NCBI GenBank assembly: GCA_014138725.1
Contig: JACJID010000001.1
Coordinates: forward strand, 992,001 to 1,056,000
Source of the DNA: Kutzneria viridogrisea
Lineage (GTDB): Bacteria; Actinomycetota; Actinomycetes; Mycobacteriales; Pseudonocardiaceae
DNA: 64,000 nt
Direction of reading: 5' to 3'
Positions 44,065 through 52,875 of this stretch are shown here, piece after piece. The position numbers and the translations under genes were made by a program. Numbering within the stretch: the first letter of the stretch is position 1; each line of letters opens with the position of its first letter. The notes under the pieces were generated by a model that searched no databases, was not told the origin of the DNA, and saw only the letters and a list, made by a program, of their open reading frames with translations.

Positions 44065-45327
44065 TCACTCACTAGTCACGGAGGCAGTGGGCTCCGCGAG
44101 GTCGTTCAGGGTCGTTGACACCCTGGTGGCGAGGTCGTTGATCTGGGAGTCGATGAACCAGGCCCTGCTGTAGGCGAGATTGATGTCGAGACGCTGCCGG
44201 TATCGGCTGACGACCGCGAAGATCATCGGTAGATGGCCGAGAGGGGCCAGGCGCACACCGGTGACGTCCAGTCCGTCGGGCAAGACAGGCTCAGCGATGG
44301 CACCCACGTCGGTGATGACGAGGGTGGGCGGGTGCTGGTCGATCATGTACTCGAAGGTGGCCAGTTCCATGGCGGCGGCGCCGGAGTCCACCGCAGCGTG
44401 CAGCTGGCTGGCGAGCTCGCGTGCAACATCCACCGGCGTAGCGGCCGAGTCGACCTCCAACCGGATCGAGGTCGTAGTCGCCGCCGACTGGAGTACCTCA
44501 GGCGGGATCGGGGGTTGCAGCCGGCGGCGCATGTCTACGGCCGTGGTGCACAGCATCCGCACCGTTCCGGTCGCCGGTTCCAGAAACGTTCGCAGACTCG
44601 TCAGCAGGGCTGCGGAGACCAGTGCGTTGCGGGAGAGAGAGGCGTCGTGGGCGTACTGGGCCAGGTTTGCGCTCCGGTCGGCGTCGACCTCGACGGCAAT
44701 GGTCCGGAACGTCTGGTCGGCGCCGGGCATGCCGTTCACCGACGCTAGTGGTGGCAGGACCGCTGGGACCGCGTCGGCGTCCGACTGTGCTCGTTGCGCT
44801 ACGAAGTCGTGGAGCTGCTGCTGTGAGAAGCGAGCGGCCAGCAGGTCGTCCAACGCCGGTCCCAGTACGGGTTCGACGACCTCGACGGGCACTGGTTCGT
44901 TCGCGAGCAGCGCGGCGTAGATGGCCCAGAACCGGCGGTGCAGCGCCAGATAGCTCATGCCATCGACGAAGGCGCGCGGCAGGGTCATCACCACGCGAGT
45001 ACGGGTGGGTTCACGGAGCAGGGTGATTCGCAGCAAGGGGCCAGGCGTCCAGGTGAGAGCGGCGTTGATCTCCTCCTCGTAGCTGGTGCCGTGATCGAGT
45101 GCCACGTGCGCTGGCCGGTCATTCACCACGATCTGGGGACGGCCATCCTTGGTGGAGAACGTCCCCGCTAGCAGCGGGTAGCAGGTCTGCAGATGCGTCA
45201 GCGCGGCTACGACGGTCTGCTCGTTGAGATCGCCGTCAACCTCGCTACACAGCACGACTCGCACATCGCCGGCTAACACAGCCGCCTCATGCGGGGCGAG
45301 GAAACGCTCCATCGCAGCCTCCAACAT
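44065..45327 (-). CDS. Condensation-domain/PapA-like acyltransferase lacking HHxxxDG
   Basis: 420 residues (or about five fewer from the second ATG) with the CoA-dependent acyltransferase/condensation fold: RFLAPHEAAVLAG start, LLRITLLREP before the catalytic loop, VNGMPGADQTFRTIAVEVD at the C-terminal half and ISPxPA-like VITDVGAIAEPVLPDG. Where PapA proteins have HHxxxDG, this one reads PRAFVDG: Asp-Gly kept, both His lost. It may be an inactive or repurposed acyltransferase. Stand-alone gene, no partner carrier or synthase nearby. Confidence 0.7.
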   Translation of the reverse strand: MLEAAMERFLAPHEAAVLAGDVRVVLCSEVDGDLNEQTVVAALTHLQTCYPLLAGTFSTKDGRPQIVVNDRPAHVALDHGTSYEEEINAALTWTPGPLLRITLLREPTRTRVVMTLPRAFVDGMSYLALHRRFWAIYAALLANEPVPVEVVEPVLGPALDDLLAARFSQQQLHDFVAQRAQSDADAVPAVLPPLASVNGMPGADQTFRTIAVEVDADRSANLAQYAHDASLSRNALVSAALLTSLRTFLEPATGTVRMLCTTAVDMRRRLQPPIPPEVLQSAATTTSIRLEVDSAATPVDVARELASQLHAAVDSGAAAMELATFEYMIDQHPPTLVITDVGAIAEPVLPDGLDVTGVRLAPLGHLPMIFAVVSRYRQRLDINLAYSRAWFIDSQINDLATRVSTTLNDLAEPTASVTSE

Positions 45328-45612
45328 GTACGGACATGGAGATCACCTCCGTGACCGTATCCGGGATCGTTGAGGAGGTGTGCGGGTCACTTGTGCAGTC
45401 CTACCTTTGCCGGATCAAGACCACTCGGTCAGACGTTCAGGCCAGGGTTGGTTCAAACGCACTGTCACGCCGCGATGAGCACGTTCGTAGTGCTGGCGAA
45501 GCTACCGCTTCGCTGCCGAGTCATCATCACCACTCCCCAGGTCACTGCCGAGAAATGCCGTGAAAATGAGACTGATCTTGGGTGACGTCGGCATGAGACA
45601 ACCGAAAGGACC

Positions 45613-46800
45613 TGTCGGGTTCCAGAAGTCAGCCTGCGTCTGTGAGTTGCGATGATCGGTGCTCTCCGGCAGCGGGGCATGATCGTGGATGTGTCGTTGC
45701 GCCTGCCGTATCTGATCTTTATCCGGTTTCTCGGCTGGCTGTTGTTGTTCGGTCGCAGCTCGGCGTCCAAAGACGTCGAACTGCTTGTCTTGCGCCACGA
45801 GGTCGCTGTACTGCGCAGGGCCACCCCGAAGCCCCACCTGGATTGGGCCGACCGGACGGTCCTCGCCGCGCTGACCCGACTGTTACCCACGGTGCTACGC
45901 AGGCACCGGTTGGTCACACCGGGCACGATCTTGCGTTGGCACCGCCGGCTGGTGGCCAAGAAGTGGACCTATCCGAACCGGTCTGGTCGACCACCCGTCG
46001 ATGACACCATCGCAGCGTTGATCGTCCGGATGGCCAACGAAAATCAAACCTGGGGCTATCGGAGAATCCAGGGTGAGCTACTCAAGCTCGGCCATCGCGT
46101 GGGCGCGTCGACGATCCGCAGGATACTCACGCGGTGTCGGATACCGCCAGCACCATCCCGGTACACCGATACGACATGGCGACAGTTCCTCCGTACGCAG
46201 GCCTCGACCATGCTGGCCGTGGACTTCTTCCACGTCGACTGCGCGGTAACGCTCAAACGGATCTATGTCTTCTTCGTCCTGGAAGTGGGCAGCCGCTACG
46301 TGCACATCCTCGGTATGGTGACGAACCCCGATGGGGCATGGACCACGCAGCAGGCCCGCAATCTTCTGATGGACCTCGGCGATCGCGCGGCCCATTTCCG
46401 ATTTCTCATCCGTGACCGAGCCGACCAGTTCACCGCATCGTTCGACGCTGTCCTGGCTGACGCGGGCATCCAAGTAGTGAAAATTCCCCCTCGTTGCCCG
46501 AGGGCGAACTACTTCGCCGAGAGATTCGTGCTCACGGCCAGAACCGAACTCACCGACCGCATGTTGGTCTTCGGTGAACGACACTTGCGAACCGTCCTCG
46601 CTGAGTACGCAGCGCACTACAACGGCCGGCGACCTCATCGGGGTCGCCAGCTCAGCCCTCCCCGGTCGCAGCAACCCACACCGAACCTCAACCACGAGCG
46701 GATCAAGCGCCGACAGGTCCTGGGAGGTCTCATCAACGAATACGAGCGCGCAGCGTGAAACACCAGGTCAGTCCACGCGGCCAAGTTCTGGAACCCCACA
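45613..46800 (+). mobile_element. Insertion sequence copy 2, complete
   Basis: 1188 bp with imperfect inverted ends: tgtcgggttccagaagtc from 45613 and its partner ending ctggaaccccaca at 46800; about 18 of 22 end positions match. The termini are TGT/ACA. It holds one intact transposase gene. No obvious target duplication. The copy at 27894-28982 is a deleted relative. Confidence 0.85.
45652..46758 (+). CDS. IS transposase with rve (DDE) integrase core
   Basis: 368 residues. A hydrophobic N-terminus is followed by a helix-turn-helix part (NQTWGYRRIQGELLKLGH, VGASTIRRIL). The core has VDFFHVD, FLIRDRADQF and FAERFVLTART supplying D, D and E. The C-terminal RRPHRGRQLSPPR is typical of rve transposases. 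Complete frame, likely active; ATG 45652 or the one nine codons later may start it. Confidence 0.88.
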   Translation: MIGALRQRGMIVDVSLRLPYLIFIRFLGWLLLFGRSSASKDVELLVLRHEVAVLRRATPKPHLDWADRTVLAALTRLLPTVLRRHRLVTPGTILRWHRRLVAKKWTYPNRSGRPPVDDTIAALIVRMANENQTWGYRRIQGELLKLGHRVGASTIRRILTRCRIPPAPSRYTDTTWRQFLRTQASTMLAVDFFHVDCAVTLKRIYVFFVLEVGSRYVHILGMVTNPDGAWTTQQARNLLMDLGDRAAHFRFLIRDRADQFTASFDAVLADAGIQVVKIPPRCPRANYFAERFVLTARTELTDRMLVFGERHLRTVLAEYAAHYNGRRPHRGRQLSPPRSQQPTPNLNHERIKRRQVLGGLINEYERAA

Positions 46801-46856
46801 CGCTCCGTCGACAGTACGCGGAAGCCGCGTTTCCCTTTATCTGGTGCGGGGCGGTG

Positions 46857-47876
46857 TCAGGCGTGGCCGTCGAACAAGCTGGTGACCGAGCCGTCGTCGA
46901 AGACCTCGTGGATGGCCCTGGCCAGCAGCGGCGCGATGGACAGCACGGTCAGTTGCGGGCAGTGGGGGTCCTCGGGGATGGGCAGGGTGTCGGTGAGGAC
47001 GACCTCACCCACCCCGCAGGCGGCCAGGCGCGCGGTGGCGCCGTGGGAGAGCACGCCGTGGGTAGCAGTGGCGATGACCTCGGTGGCGCCCGTGGCGAGC
47101 AGGGCCCGGGTCGCGTCGGCGACGGTGTGGCCGGTGTCGATCATGTCGTCGACGACCACGCACAACCGGCCCGTGACCTCGCCGACGACGCGGTTCGTGG
47201 TGGTGGCGTCGGGGTGTCGCGGGTCTCGGGTCTTGTGGAGGAAGGCGATCGGGGTGCCGCCGAGGTGGTCGGCCCATTTCTCGGCGAGCCGGACGCGGCC
47301 AGCATCGGGTGCGACGACGGTGATGTCCCGGCCCCGGTAATGGGGCTGGATGTGGTCGGCGAGCAGGGTGTGCGCGAGCAGGTGGTCCACGGGGCCGTCG
47401 AAGAAGCCTTGGATCTGGGCGGCGTGCAGGTCGACGGTCATGACCCGGTCGGCGCCCGCGGTACGTACGAGGTCGGCGACCAGCCGTGCGGTGACCGGCT
47501 CGCGGCCTCGGTGCTTGTGGTCCTGGCGGGCGTAGGGGTAGCAGGGCATGACCACGGTGATGCGTTTGGCGCTGGCCCGTTTCAGGGCGTCCACCATGAT
47601 CAGCTGTTCCAGCAGCCACTGGTCGATCGGGGCGGCGGTGGCGTGCAGGACGAAGGCGTCGCAGCCGCGGACGGATTCGGCGAAGCGGACGAAGACCTCT
47701 CCGTTGGCGAACTCGTAGGCAGACTGCGGGGTGAGGCGGACACCCAGGTGGGCCGCGACGCTGTCGGCCAACGCGGGATGGGCTCGGCCGGCGAACAGCC
47801 GCAGCCGCTTGGTGACCGTCCCCGTGCGAGTCCGGGTTGGGGCCAGGTCGGTCAACGCCATCGGGTCGATCCTCAC
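46857..47876 (-). CDS. prs: Ribose-phosphate pyrophosphokinase
   Basis: 339 residues. Makes PRPP from ribose 5-phosphate and ATP. N-terminal YEFANGEVFVRFAESVRG, KRITVVMPCYPYARQDHK (ATP-binding flexible loop), VDLHAAQIQGFFDGPVDHL (metal-binding His) and PRPP loop VVVDDMIDTGHTVADA. The first 20 or so residues look like a variable extension, so the start may be the second ATG. It lies downstream of pckG but is separated by a strong hairpin. Possibly a second, specialised Prs; the housekeeping copy would be elsewhere. Confidence 0.9.
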   Translation of the reverse strand: MRIDPMALTDLAPTRTRTGTVTKRLRLFAGRAHPALADSVAAHLGVRLTPQSAYEFANGEVFVRFAESVRGCDAFVLHATAAPIDQWLLEQLIMVDALKRASAKRITVVMPCYPYARQDHKHRGREPVTARLVADLVRTAGADRVMTVDLHAAQIQGFFDGPVDHLLAHTLLADHIQPHYRGRDITVVAPDAGRVRLAEKWADHLGGTPIAFLHKTRDPRHPDATTTNRVVGEVTGRLCVVVDDMIDTGHTVADATRALLATGATEVIATATHGVLSHGATARLAACGVGEVVLTDTLPIPEDPHCPQLTVLSIAPLLARAIHEVFDDGSVTSLFDGHA

Positions 47877-47909
47877 GTGCCTGCCGCGCCCAGGGCGCGG
47901 GCGTTTCGG

Positions 47910-47948
47910 GCTGCTGGCGGGGCCAGGGGTGTGGACCCCGCCAGCAGC
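47910..47948 (-). terminator. 13-bp stem terminator after pckG
   Basis: gctgctggcgggg (47910-47922) pairs perfectly with 47936-47948 around a 13-base loop, 12 bases past the pckG stop on the minus strand. It separates pckG from the prs gene. Confidence 0.7.
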
Positions 47949-47960
47949 ATGGGACCGGCC

Positions 47961-49784
47961 TTAGGCCAGCCGCTCGGTGAGGGCGTCCAGTTCTTCGCGC
48001 AGCGTGGCGGGCAGCTTGTCGCCGATCGTGTCGAACCACTCCTCGATGAGCGGGAGTTCAGCACGCCACTGCGCCTCGTCGACCTTCAGCGTGGCCCGGA
48101 CGTCCTCGATCGGGGTGTCCAGTCCAGTCAGGTCGAGAGCAGCGGTGGTGGGCACGTAACCGATAGGGGTCGCCACCGCGGAGGCGGTGCCCTCGATGCG
48201 TTCGATGGCCCACTTGAGGATCCGGGAGTTCTCGCCGAAGCCGGGCCACAGGAAGCGGCCCTCCTCGCCGCGGCGGAACCAGTTGACGTGGAAGATCTTC
48301 GGCAGCTTGTCGGCGTCGGAGTGCTTGCCCATGGTGATCCAGTGCTGCAGGTAGTCCCCGGCGTGGTAGCCGATGAACGGCAGCATCGCCATCGGGTCAC
48401 GGCGCACCACGCCGACCTTGCCCACGGCGGCGGCGGTGGTCTCGCTGGACAGCGTGGCACCCAGGAACACACCGTGTTCCCAACCACGGGACTCGGTGAT
48501 CAGCGGCACCGTGTCGGCGCGCCGGCCACCGAAGAGGATCGCCGAGATCGGCACGCCGTTCGGGTCGTCGAATTCCGGGGCGGTGATGGGGCACTGGGTG
48601 ATCGGGGTGCAGTAACGGGAGTTGGGGTGCGCGGCCGGTTCTCCGGAGGCCGGGGTCCAGTCCTGCTTCTTCCACGACGTCAGGTGCGCGGGGGGTTCGC
48701 CCATACCCTCCCACCAGATGTCGCCGTCGTCAGTGAGCGCGACGTTGGTGAACAGGGTGTTGCCCCGCTCGACGGTGCGCATCGCGTTGGGGTTGGTGTG
48801 CCAGTCGGTGCCCGGTGCGACGCCGAAGAATCCGAACTCCGGGTTGACCGCGTAGAGCCGGCTGTCCTCACCGAAGCGCATCCAGGCGATGTCGTCGCCC
48901 AGGGTCTCGACCTTCCAGCCCTCGATGGTCGGCTCCAGCATCGCCAGGTTGGTCTTGCCGCAGGCCGACGGGAACGCGGCGGCGATGTAGTGGACCTTCT
49001 GCTGCGGGGAGGTGAGTTTAAGGATGAGCATGTGCTCGGCCAGCCAGCCCTCCTCGCGGGCCATCACCGAGGCGATGCGCAGCGAGTAGCACTTCTTGCC
49101 CAGCAGGGAGTTGCCGCCGTAGCCGGAGCCGTAGCTCCAGATCATCCGCTCCTCGGGGAAGTGACTGATGTACTTGGTGTTGTCACACGGCCACGGCACG
49201 TCCTGCTGACCGGGGGCCAGCGGGGCGCCCACCGAGTGCAGGCACGGGACGAAGTCACGCTCGGTGCCCTCGTCGTCGAGGAAGGCGGCCAACGCCTGCG
49301 AGCCCATGCGGGTCATCACCCGCATCGACACCGCCACATAGGCCGAGTCGGTGATTTCCACGCCCAGCTTGGGATCCTCGGCCCCCAGCGGGCCCATGCA
49401 GAACGGGACCACGTACATGGTGCGGCCCCGCATGGCGCCCCGGAACTGCTCGGTCATGATGATCTTCATGTCGACCGGGTCCATCCAATTGTTGGTGGGT
49501 CCGGCATCGGCGCGCTCGCGGGAGCAGATGAACGTGCGTTCCTCGACCCGCGCGACGTCTGCGGGGTCGGAGGCGCACCAGAAGGAGTTCGGCTTCGCCG
49601 TAAGCCGGACCAGCGTGCCGGCCTCAACCAACCGCGTGGTGAGCCGGTCCCATTCCCCCTGCGAGCCGTCGCACCACACCACCTGCTCTGGTGTGGTCAG
49701 CTCGGCCACCTCCCGCACCCAGGCCAGCAGCCGCCGGTGGGTGGTGGGTGCCCGGTCCAGGCCGGGGATGGGTGCCGTGGTCAT
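47961..49784 (-). CDS. pckG: Phosphoenolpyruvate carboxykinase (GTP)
   Basis: 607 residues, the family length. It converts oxaloacetate and GTP to [16 protein letters not shown] holds the P-loop and catalytic Cys; further conserved blocks are [33 protein letters not shown] and [23 protein letters not shown] 49784 has gaggag eight bases upstream; the longer frame to 49799 adds only five unlikely residues. Gluconeogenic/anaplerotic enzyme; neighbours are a malic-enzyme-like gene and redox genes. Confidence 0.95.
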   Translation of the reverse strand: MTTAPIPGLDRAPTTHRRLLAWVREVAELTTPEQVVWCDGSQGEWDRLTTRLVEAGTLVRLTAKPNSFWCASDPADVARVEERTFICSRERADAGPTNNWMDPVDMKIIMTEQFRGAMRGRTMYVVPFCMGPLGAEDPKLGVEITDSAYVAVSMRVMTRMGSQALAAFLDDEGTERDFVPCLHSVGAPLAPGQQDVPWPCDNTKYISHFPEERMIWSYGSGYGGNSLLGKKCYSLRIASVMAREEGWLAEHMLILKLTSPQQKVHYIAAAFPSACGKTNLAMLEPTIEGWKVETLGDDIAWMRFGEDSRLYAVNPEFGFFGVAPGTDWHTNPNAMRTVERGNTLFTNVALTDDGDIWWEGMGEPPAHLTSWKKQDWTPASGEPAAHPNSRYCTPITQCPITAPEFDDPNGVPISAILFGGRRADTVPLITESRGWEHGVFLGATLSSETTAAAVGKVGVVRRDPMAMLPFIGYHAGDYLQHWITMGKHSDADKLPKIFHVNWFRRGEEGRFLWPGFGENSRILKWAIERIEGTASAVATPIGYVPTTAALDLTGLDTPIEDVRATLKVDEAQWRAELPLIEEWFDTIGDKLPATLREELDALTERLA

Positions 49785-50235
49785 CCTGCCGCTCCTCACG
49801 GGTGCGTCAGCACCGCTGACGCGAAGTCATTGACAATCTGAATGCGTGGAGGGTACTGCTTCCGAATCGATGCCGTGCGGCGACACAATGTGTCTTTCGG
49901 CTCACCGCATCGACCGAAGAGGTGTGTGCGAAAATCAATTTAAGGACAAAATCCAGCGGCCCGCGGCGTGGCGCTGTCCGCGGGGTGATCGCCGCTCACG
50001 CATGGGGGTTCCGCACTGCCGCTGACGCGCCCGTGATGTCCCCTGTCTGGGGAAACGCGGCTCTGGAGGTGTGGACGGTGACTGCCGGATCACCGCGCTG
50101 CGGCTATCCGCACCCACGGATGCATGTCAGGCATGAATAGCGGCCTCGTGGGCCCCGTGGTTACGACTGTGCGTGTCGACTCGGGTGACTCCCTTCTGTT
50201 GGCGTTCATTGTTGAGGGTGTCGAAAAATGAGTGG
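49785..50235. other. pckG upstream region, no gene recognised
   Basis: 451 bases between pckG and the end of the malic-enzyme-like gene. It should carry the pckG promoter. The part near 49830-49960 is AT-richer than the surroundings. No protein or structured RNA recognised. Confidence 0.45.
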
Positions 50236-51287
50236 CTAACGATGGTTTCGGGGGTGCTGGAGTGTGTGAGTCGCCGCGTGGGCGATGTTGTCGGTGACTG
50301 CGGGATCGGTGAGGTCGGGCAGGAGTCGGCCTGGCGGCGTGGAGGCGGCCAGCGCGAGGGCGCACACGCGGTAGAGGGCGACATCCAGGACGGGTTCGGG
50401 GGTCTGCACGAGGGCGGTGAGCAGACCCGGCAGGGCGAGCAGGTGGCTGGCGGGGTTGTCGGGCGCGATCACGGTCCGGCGGGAGTGCTCGGCGACCTCA
50501 GCCAGTTCCCGCGTCCCGCCGAGCAGGTCAACGACGGCATCGGCGCCGCGTGCCACGTGGTACAGGGGAAAGGCGTGGGCGTCGGCCTTGTTCCAGGACA
50601 CGATGTCGCCGACGCCGACGGCGATCAGCAGCGCGCACAGCCCCGGCATGCGCTCGGTGCCGGCGATCACCACTGTGCTGGCCGAGGGCGTGCGGTCGGC
50701 GCGGGTCACCGCGGTCAGCACGGCGGCGGTCAGGGCGATGGCGGTGGTGTCCTGGTCGGTGACCACGGGCAGGCCGCCCACCGCGTGCAGGGCCTGCTGG
50801 GCGGCGCGTGCCAGTGCGGGGGCGGTGTGGGTCAGCACGATCGCCCCGATGTCGACGGCAGACCGCGCAGGCTCACGGCGAGGTGGTCGGCGTCGGTAGC
50901 GGTCACCGTCAGCGGGTGCGCGGGCAGTCCGGTGAGATCGTGGATCAGCCTCGCGTAGTCGGCCAGAACCGGGTGCACCGACTCCGGCTCCACGGCGCGG
51001 CCCCGGTGTCGCAGCCCGCTGCCGTCGCTGACCACCGCCACCGCACCGGCCACCCGCTCCGGGCGTGCGCGCCGGGCAGGGGCCACGGTAGAGCGCTGGG
51101 CGGGCACCGGGGTTTGCGCGCCGCCGGCGGTCACGCCGATTCTCCCGCGGGCCGCGGGCGCGCCAGTCCTGGCCGGGCCTGGTGGGTGCGGGCCGCGGCG
51201 CACAGGTTCTTCCTTCGCGAGGGCACCGGCGCCTTCGGGCCGGTCGTGGGCGGTGTATCGGACGGTGCCGAGGTCGGCGAGGGTCAC
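50236..51287 (-). pseudogene. Divergent malic-enzyme-like NAD(P)-binding protein, one frameshift
   Basis: GTG 51287 overlaps the ArsR stop. The first frame has VAVVSDGSGLRHRGRAVEPE, like the malic enzyme opening VSDGSAVLGLGD. It breaks near 50849-50865 and the second frame continues with DIGAIVLTHTAPALARAAQQ and GGLPVVTDQDTTAIALTAAV (malic enzyme: PVFHDDQHGTAIV). Catalytic residues look altered even without the frameshift. If the shift is a sequence error the protein would be about 350 residues. Function uncertain; perhaps a non-catalytic malic-enzyme relative. Confidence 0.5.
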
Positions 51288-51616
51288 GAGGCGCGCTCCA
51301 CCCGCAGTTCGGCCAGCAGTTCTTCCTGACCGGTGGCCAGGTGGGCCAGAATCCGCCGTGCGGTCGCCATCAGTTCGGCGACCTCGCCGGTGCTCAGTGC
51401 GTACTCCACGGTGTTGCCGTCGCGGCGGGCGGTGACCAGTCCGGCGCCGCGCAGGATGCCCAGTTGCTGGGACAGTCGGGATCCCTCGATGGGGATCTCG
51501 GCCAGCAGTCGGTGCACCGGTTTGGGGCTGTCGTAGAGCAGTTCCAGCACCCGGATCCGCACCGGGTTGCCCAAGGCGCGGAACAGCTCGGTCTTGGCCT
51601 GGTAGAGGGGCACCAT
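51284..51616 (-). CDS. ArsR-family winged-helix regulator
   Basis: 110 residues from ATG 51616 (GTG 51619 also possible). ELFRALGNPVRIRVLELLYD, then SRLSQQLGILRGAGLVTARR (recognition helix) and DGNTVEYALS (wing). No Cys metal site of the ArsR/SmtB type, so it may sense redox state or a metabolite. It overlaps the small upstream gene and the malic-like gene, forming a three-gene unit. Very similar in type to the ArsR at 60364-60753. Confidence 0.88.
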   Translation of the reverse strand: MVPLYQAKTELFRALGNPVRIRVLELLYDSPKPVHRLLAEIPIEGSRLSQQLGILRGAGLVTARRDGNTVEYALSTGEVAELMATARRILAHLATGQEELLAELRVERAS

Positions 51617-51825
51617 CACGCGCAGTTCGCGGTGGCGGCGGCCAACGCGGCCTCGGGTACCCAGCCGGTGGTGTCCACCCCGTTGCTGGCGGCCCGGTCG
51701 AGCAGGTCCATCAGGCGGGCGCTGTGCAGATGGACCTCGAAGGGGTGGCCGGCCTCCTGGGCGGCCGTCAGGTGGCGCTGGGTGGTCTCGATGTTCTCGC
51801 GCAGAACGGTCGCGAACTGGCTCAT
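51616..51825 (-). CDS. Small helical protein preceding ArsR
   Basis: 69 residues from ATG 51825 (ATG 51828 is the alternative): MSQFATVLRENIETTQRHL, then HPFEVHLHSARLMDLLDRAA. ggag lies just upstream. It overlaps the ArsR start. Function unknown; possibly a partner of the regulator. It is the first gene after a candidate operator. Confidence 0.6.
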   Translation of the reverse strand: MSQFATVLRENIETTQRHLTAAQEAGHPFEVHLHSARLMDLLDRAASNGVDTTGWVPEAALAAATANCA

Positions 51826-51878
51826 CATCTCCACATCCCCGCAAGGCATCCACCGAACAACGACCTAATGATCTACGC

Positions 51879-51898
51879 ACTTAAAGAATTTCGCAAGT
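51879..51898. promoter_or_regulatory. Candidate ArsR operator
   Basis: acttaaagaatttcgcaagt is an imperfect palindrome (actt, 12 bases, aagt) about 50 bases upstream of the small ArsR-linked gene. A related site, aatt-12-aagt ending in ttagcaagt, lies upstream of the second ArsR gene (60888-60907). Confidence 0.45.
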
Positions 51899-51955
51899 GT
51901 AGAGTTGCGCGAAATGTGTCACGTTCGGGGGTGGAGGAGGCGGTGCGGACGGCGG

Positions 51956-52864
51956 CTACCGGTCGCCGTGCGGTCGTGCCGGCAGGCTCACCTCATGTCC
52001 CGTGCGCACCACCAGCAGCGGGCAACGCGCCTGATGCAGCAGTACGCGAGGAACCGACCCCAACACCAGACCGCTGATCCTGCTCCGGCCACGGCAGCCG
52101 ACCACGATCAACTGGGCGATACGGTCGTAGTCGAGCAACTGGCGGGTCGCGCGCCTCGTGGCGATCATGCGCGTCACCCGCACACCCGGATACCCGCGCT
52201 GCCAGTCGGCCAGCCACCCCGTGAGCAGCTGGTCCTGCTCGTCCTGCAGCTGCGCCCAGTCCCGGCCCATCGCCGCGGCGAACTCGACGTCCCCGCCCAG
52301 GGGATGCCAGGCGTGCACCGCGATCAGGGGCTCAGCGCGGGCCGATGCCTGGTCGAAGGCGCGCCCGACGGCGATGTCGCTCAGTGGCGAACCGGTGACT
52401 CCGACCGCCACGGGGCCGCTGTCCACCGGTTGTTCGCGCACCACCACCGCCGGGCAGTGGCCGCCGGTGGCCACCGCGAGCGCGGTGGATCCCAGTAACA
52501 GGCCAGGGAACCCGCCGCGTCCGCGGGCGCCCACGACCACGAGACAGGCCGTGTCGGATTCTCCCAGCAGCACGGTGGCGGGGTCGGCCCGGCACGTATG
52601 GAGATCCAACTCCACGGCGGGCGCCCTACGGGAGGCGACCTCGGCGGCCTCACACAGCCACCCTCATGCCCGATCGCCTGGGGGCTCGTGTGCCGAGGTG
52701 GTGTGGCCGCACGGGTCGTCCGGCGGCGTCTGGGCGTACACCAGACGCAGCGGCACCTGACGGCGGGCCGCTTCGCCGGCGGCCCACCGCACCGCGTACA
52801 GCGCGGTCGTGGAGCCATCCACGCCCACGACGACCGGCCAGCATGGTCCGTTGCGGAATGTCAT
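51956..52864 (-). pseudogene. Tandem-domain universal stress protein interrupted by TGA
   Basis: From ATG 52864 the first Usp domain reads WPVVVGVDGSTTALYAVRWA. TGA at 52664-52666 interrupts after about 66 codons, yet the same frame continues (AAEVASRRAPAVELDL), completes domain 1 (VVGARGRGGFPGLLLGSTA) and then a full domain 2 (VVGCRGRSRISGLVLGSVP) to 51956. A single base change would restore a 302-residue two-domain protein, the normal size. The part after the stop could be translated from an internal GTG. It starts 11 bases after the hycE-like gene. Confidence 0.75.
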
Positions 52865-52875
52865 CTCGGGGGCGG

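Noticed and set aside
46755-49841. A 1028-codon plus-strand open frame
   Set aside because: It is antisense to prs and pckG, both of which have full family motifs; the long frame is a GC-content artefact.
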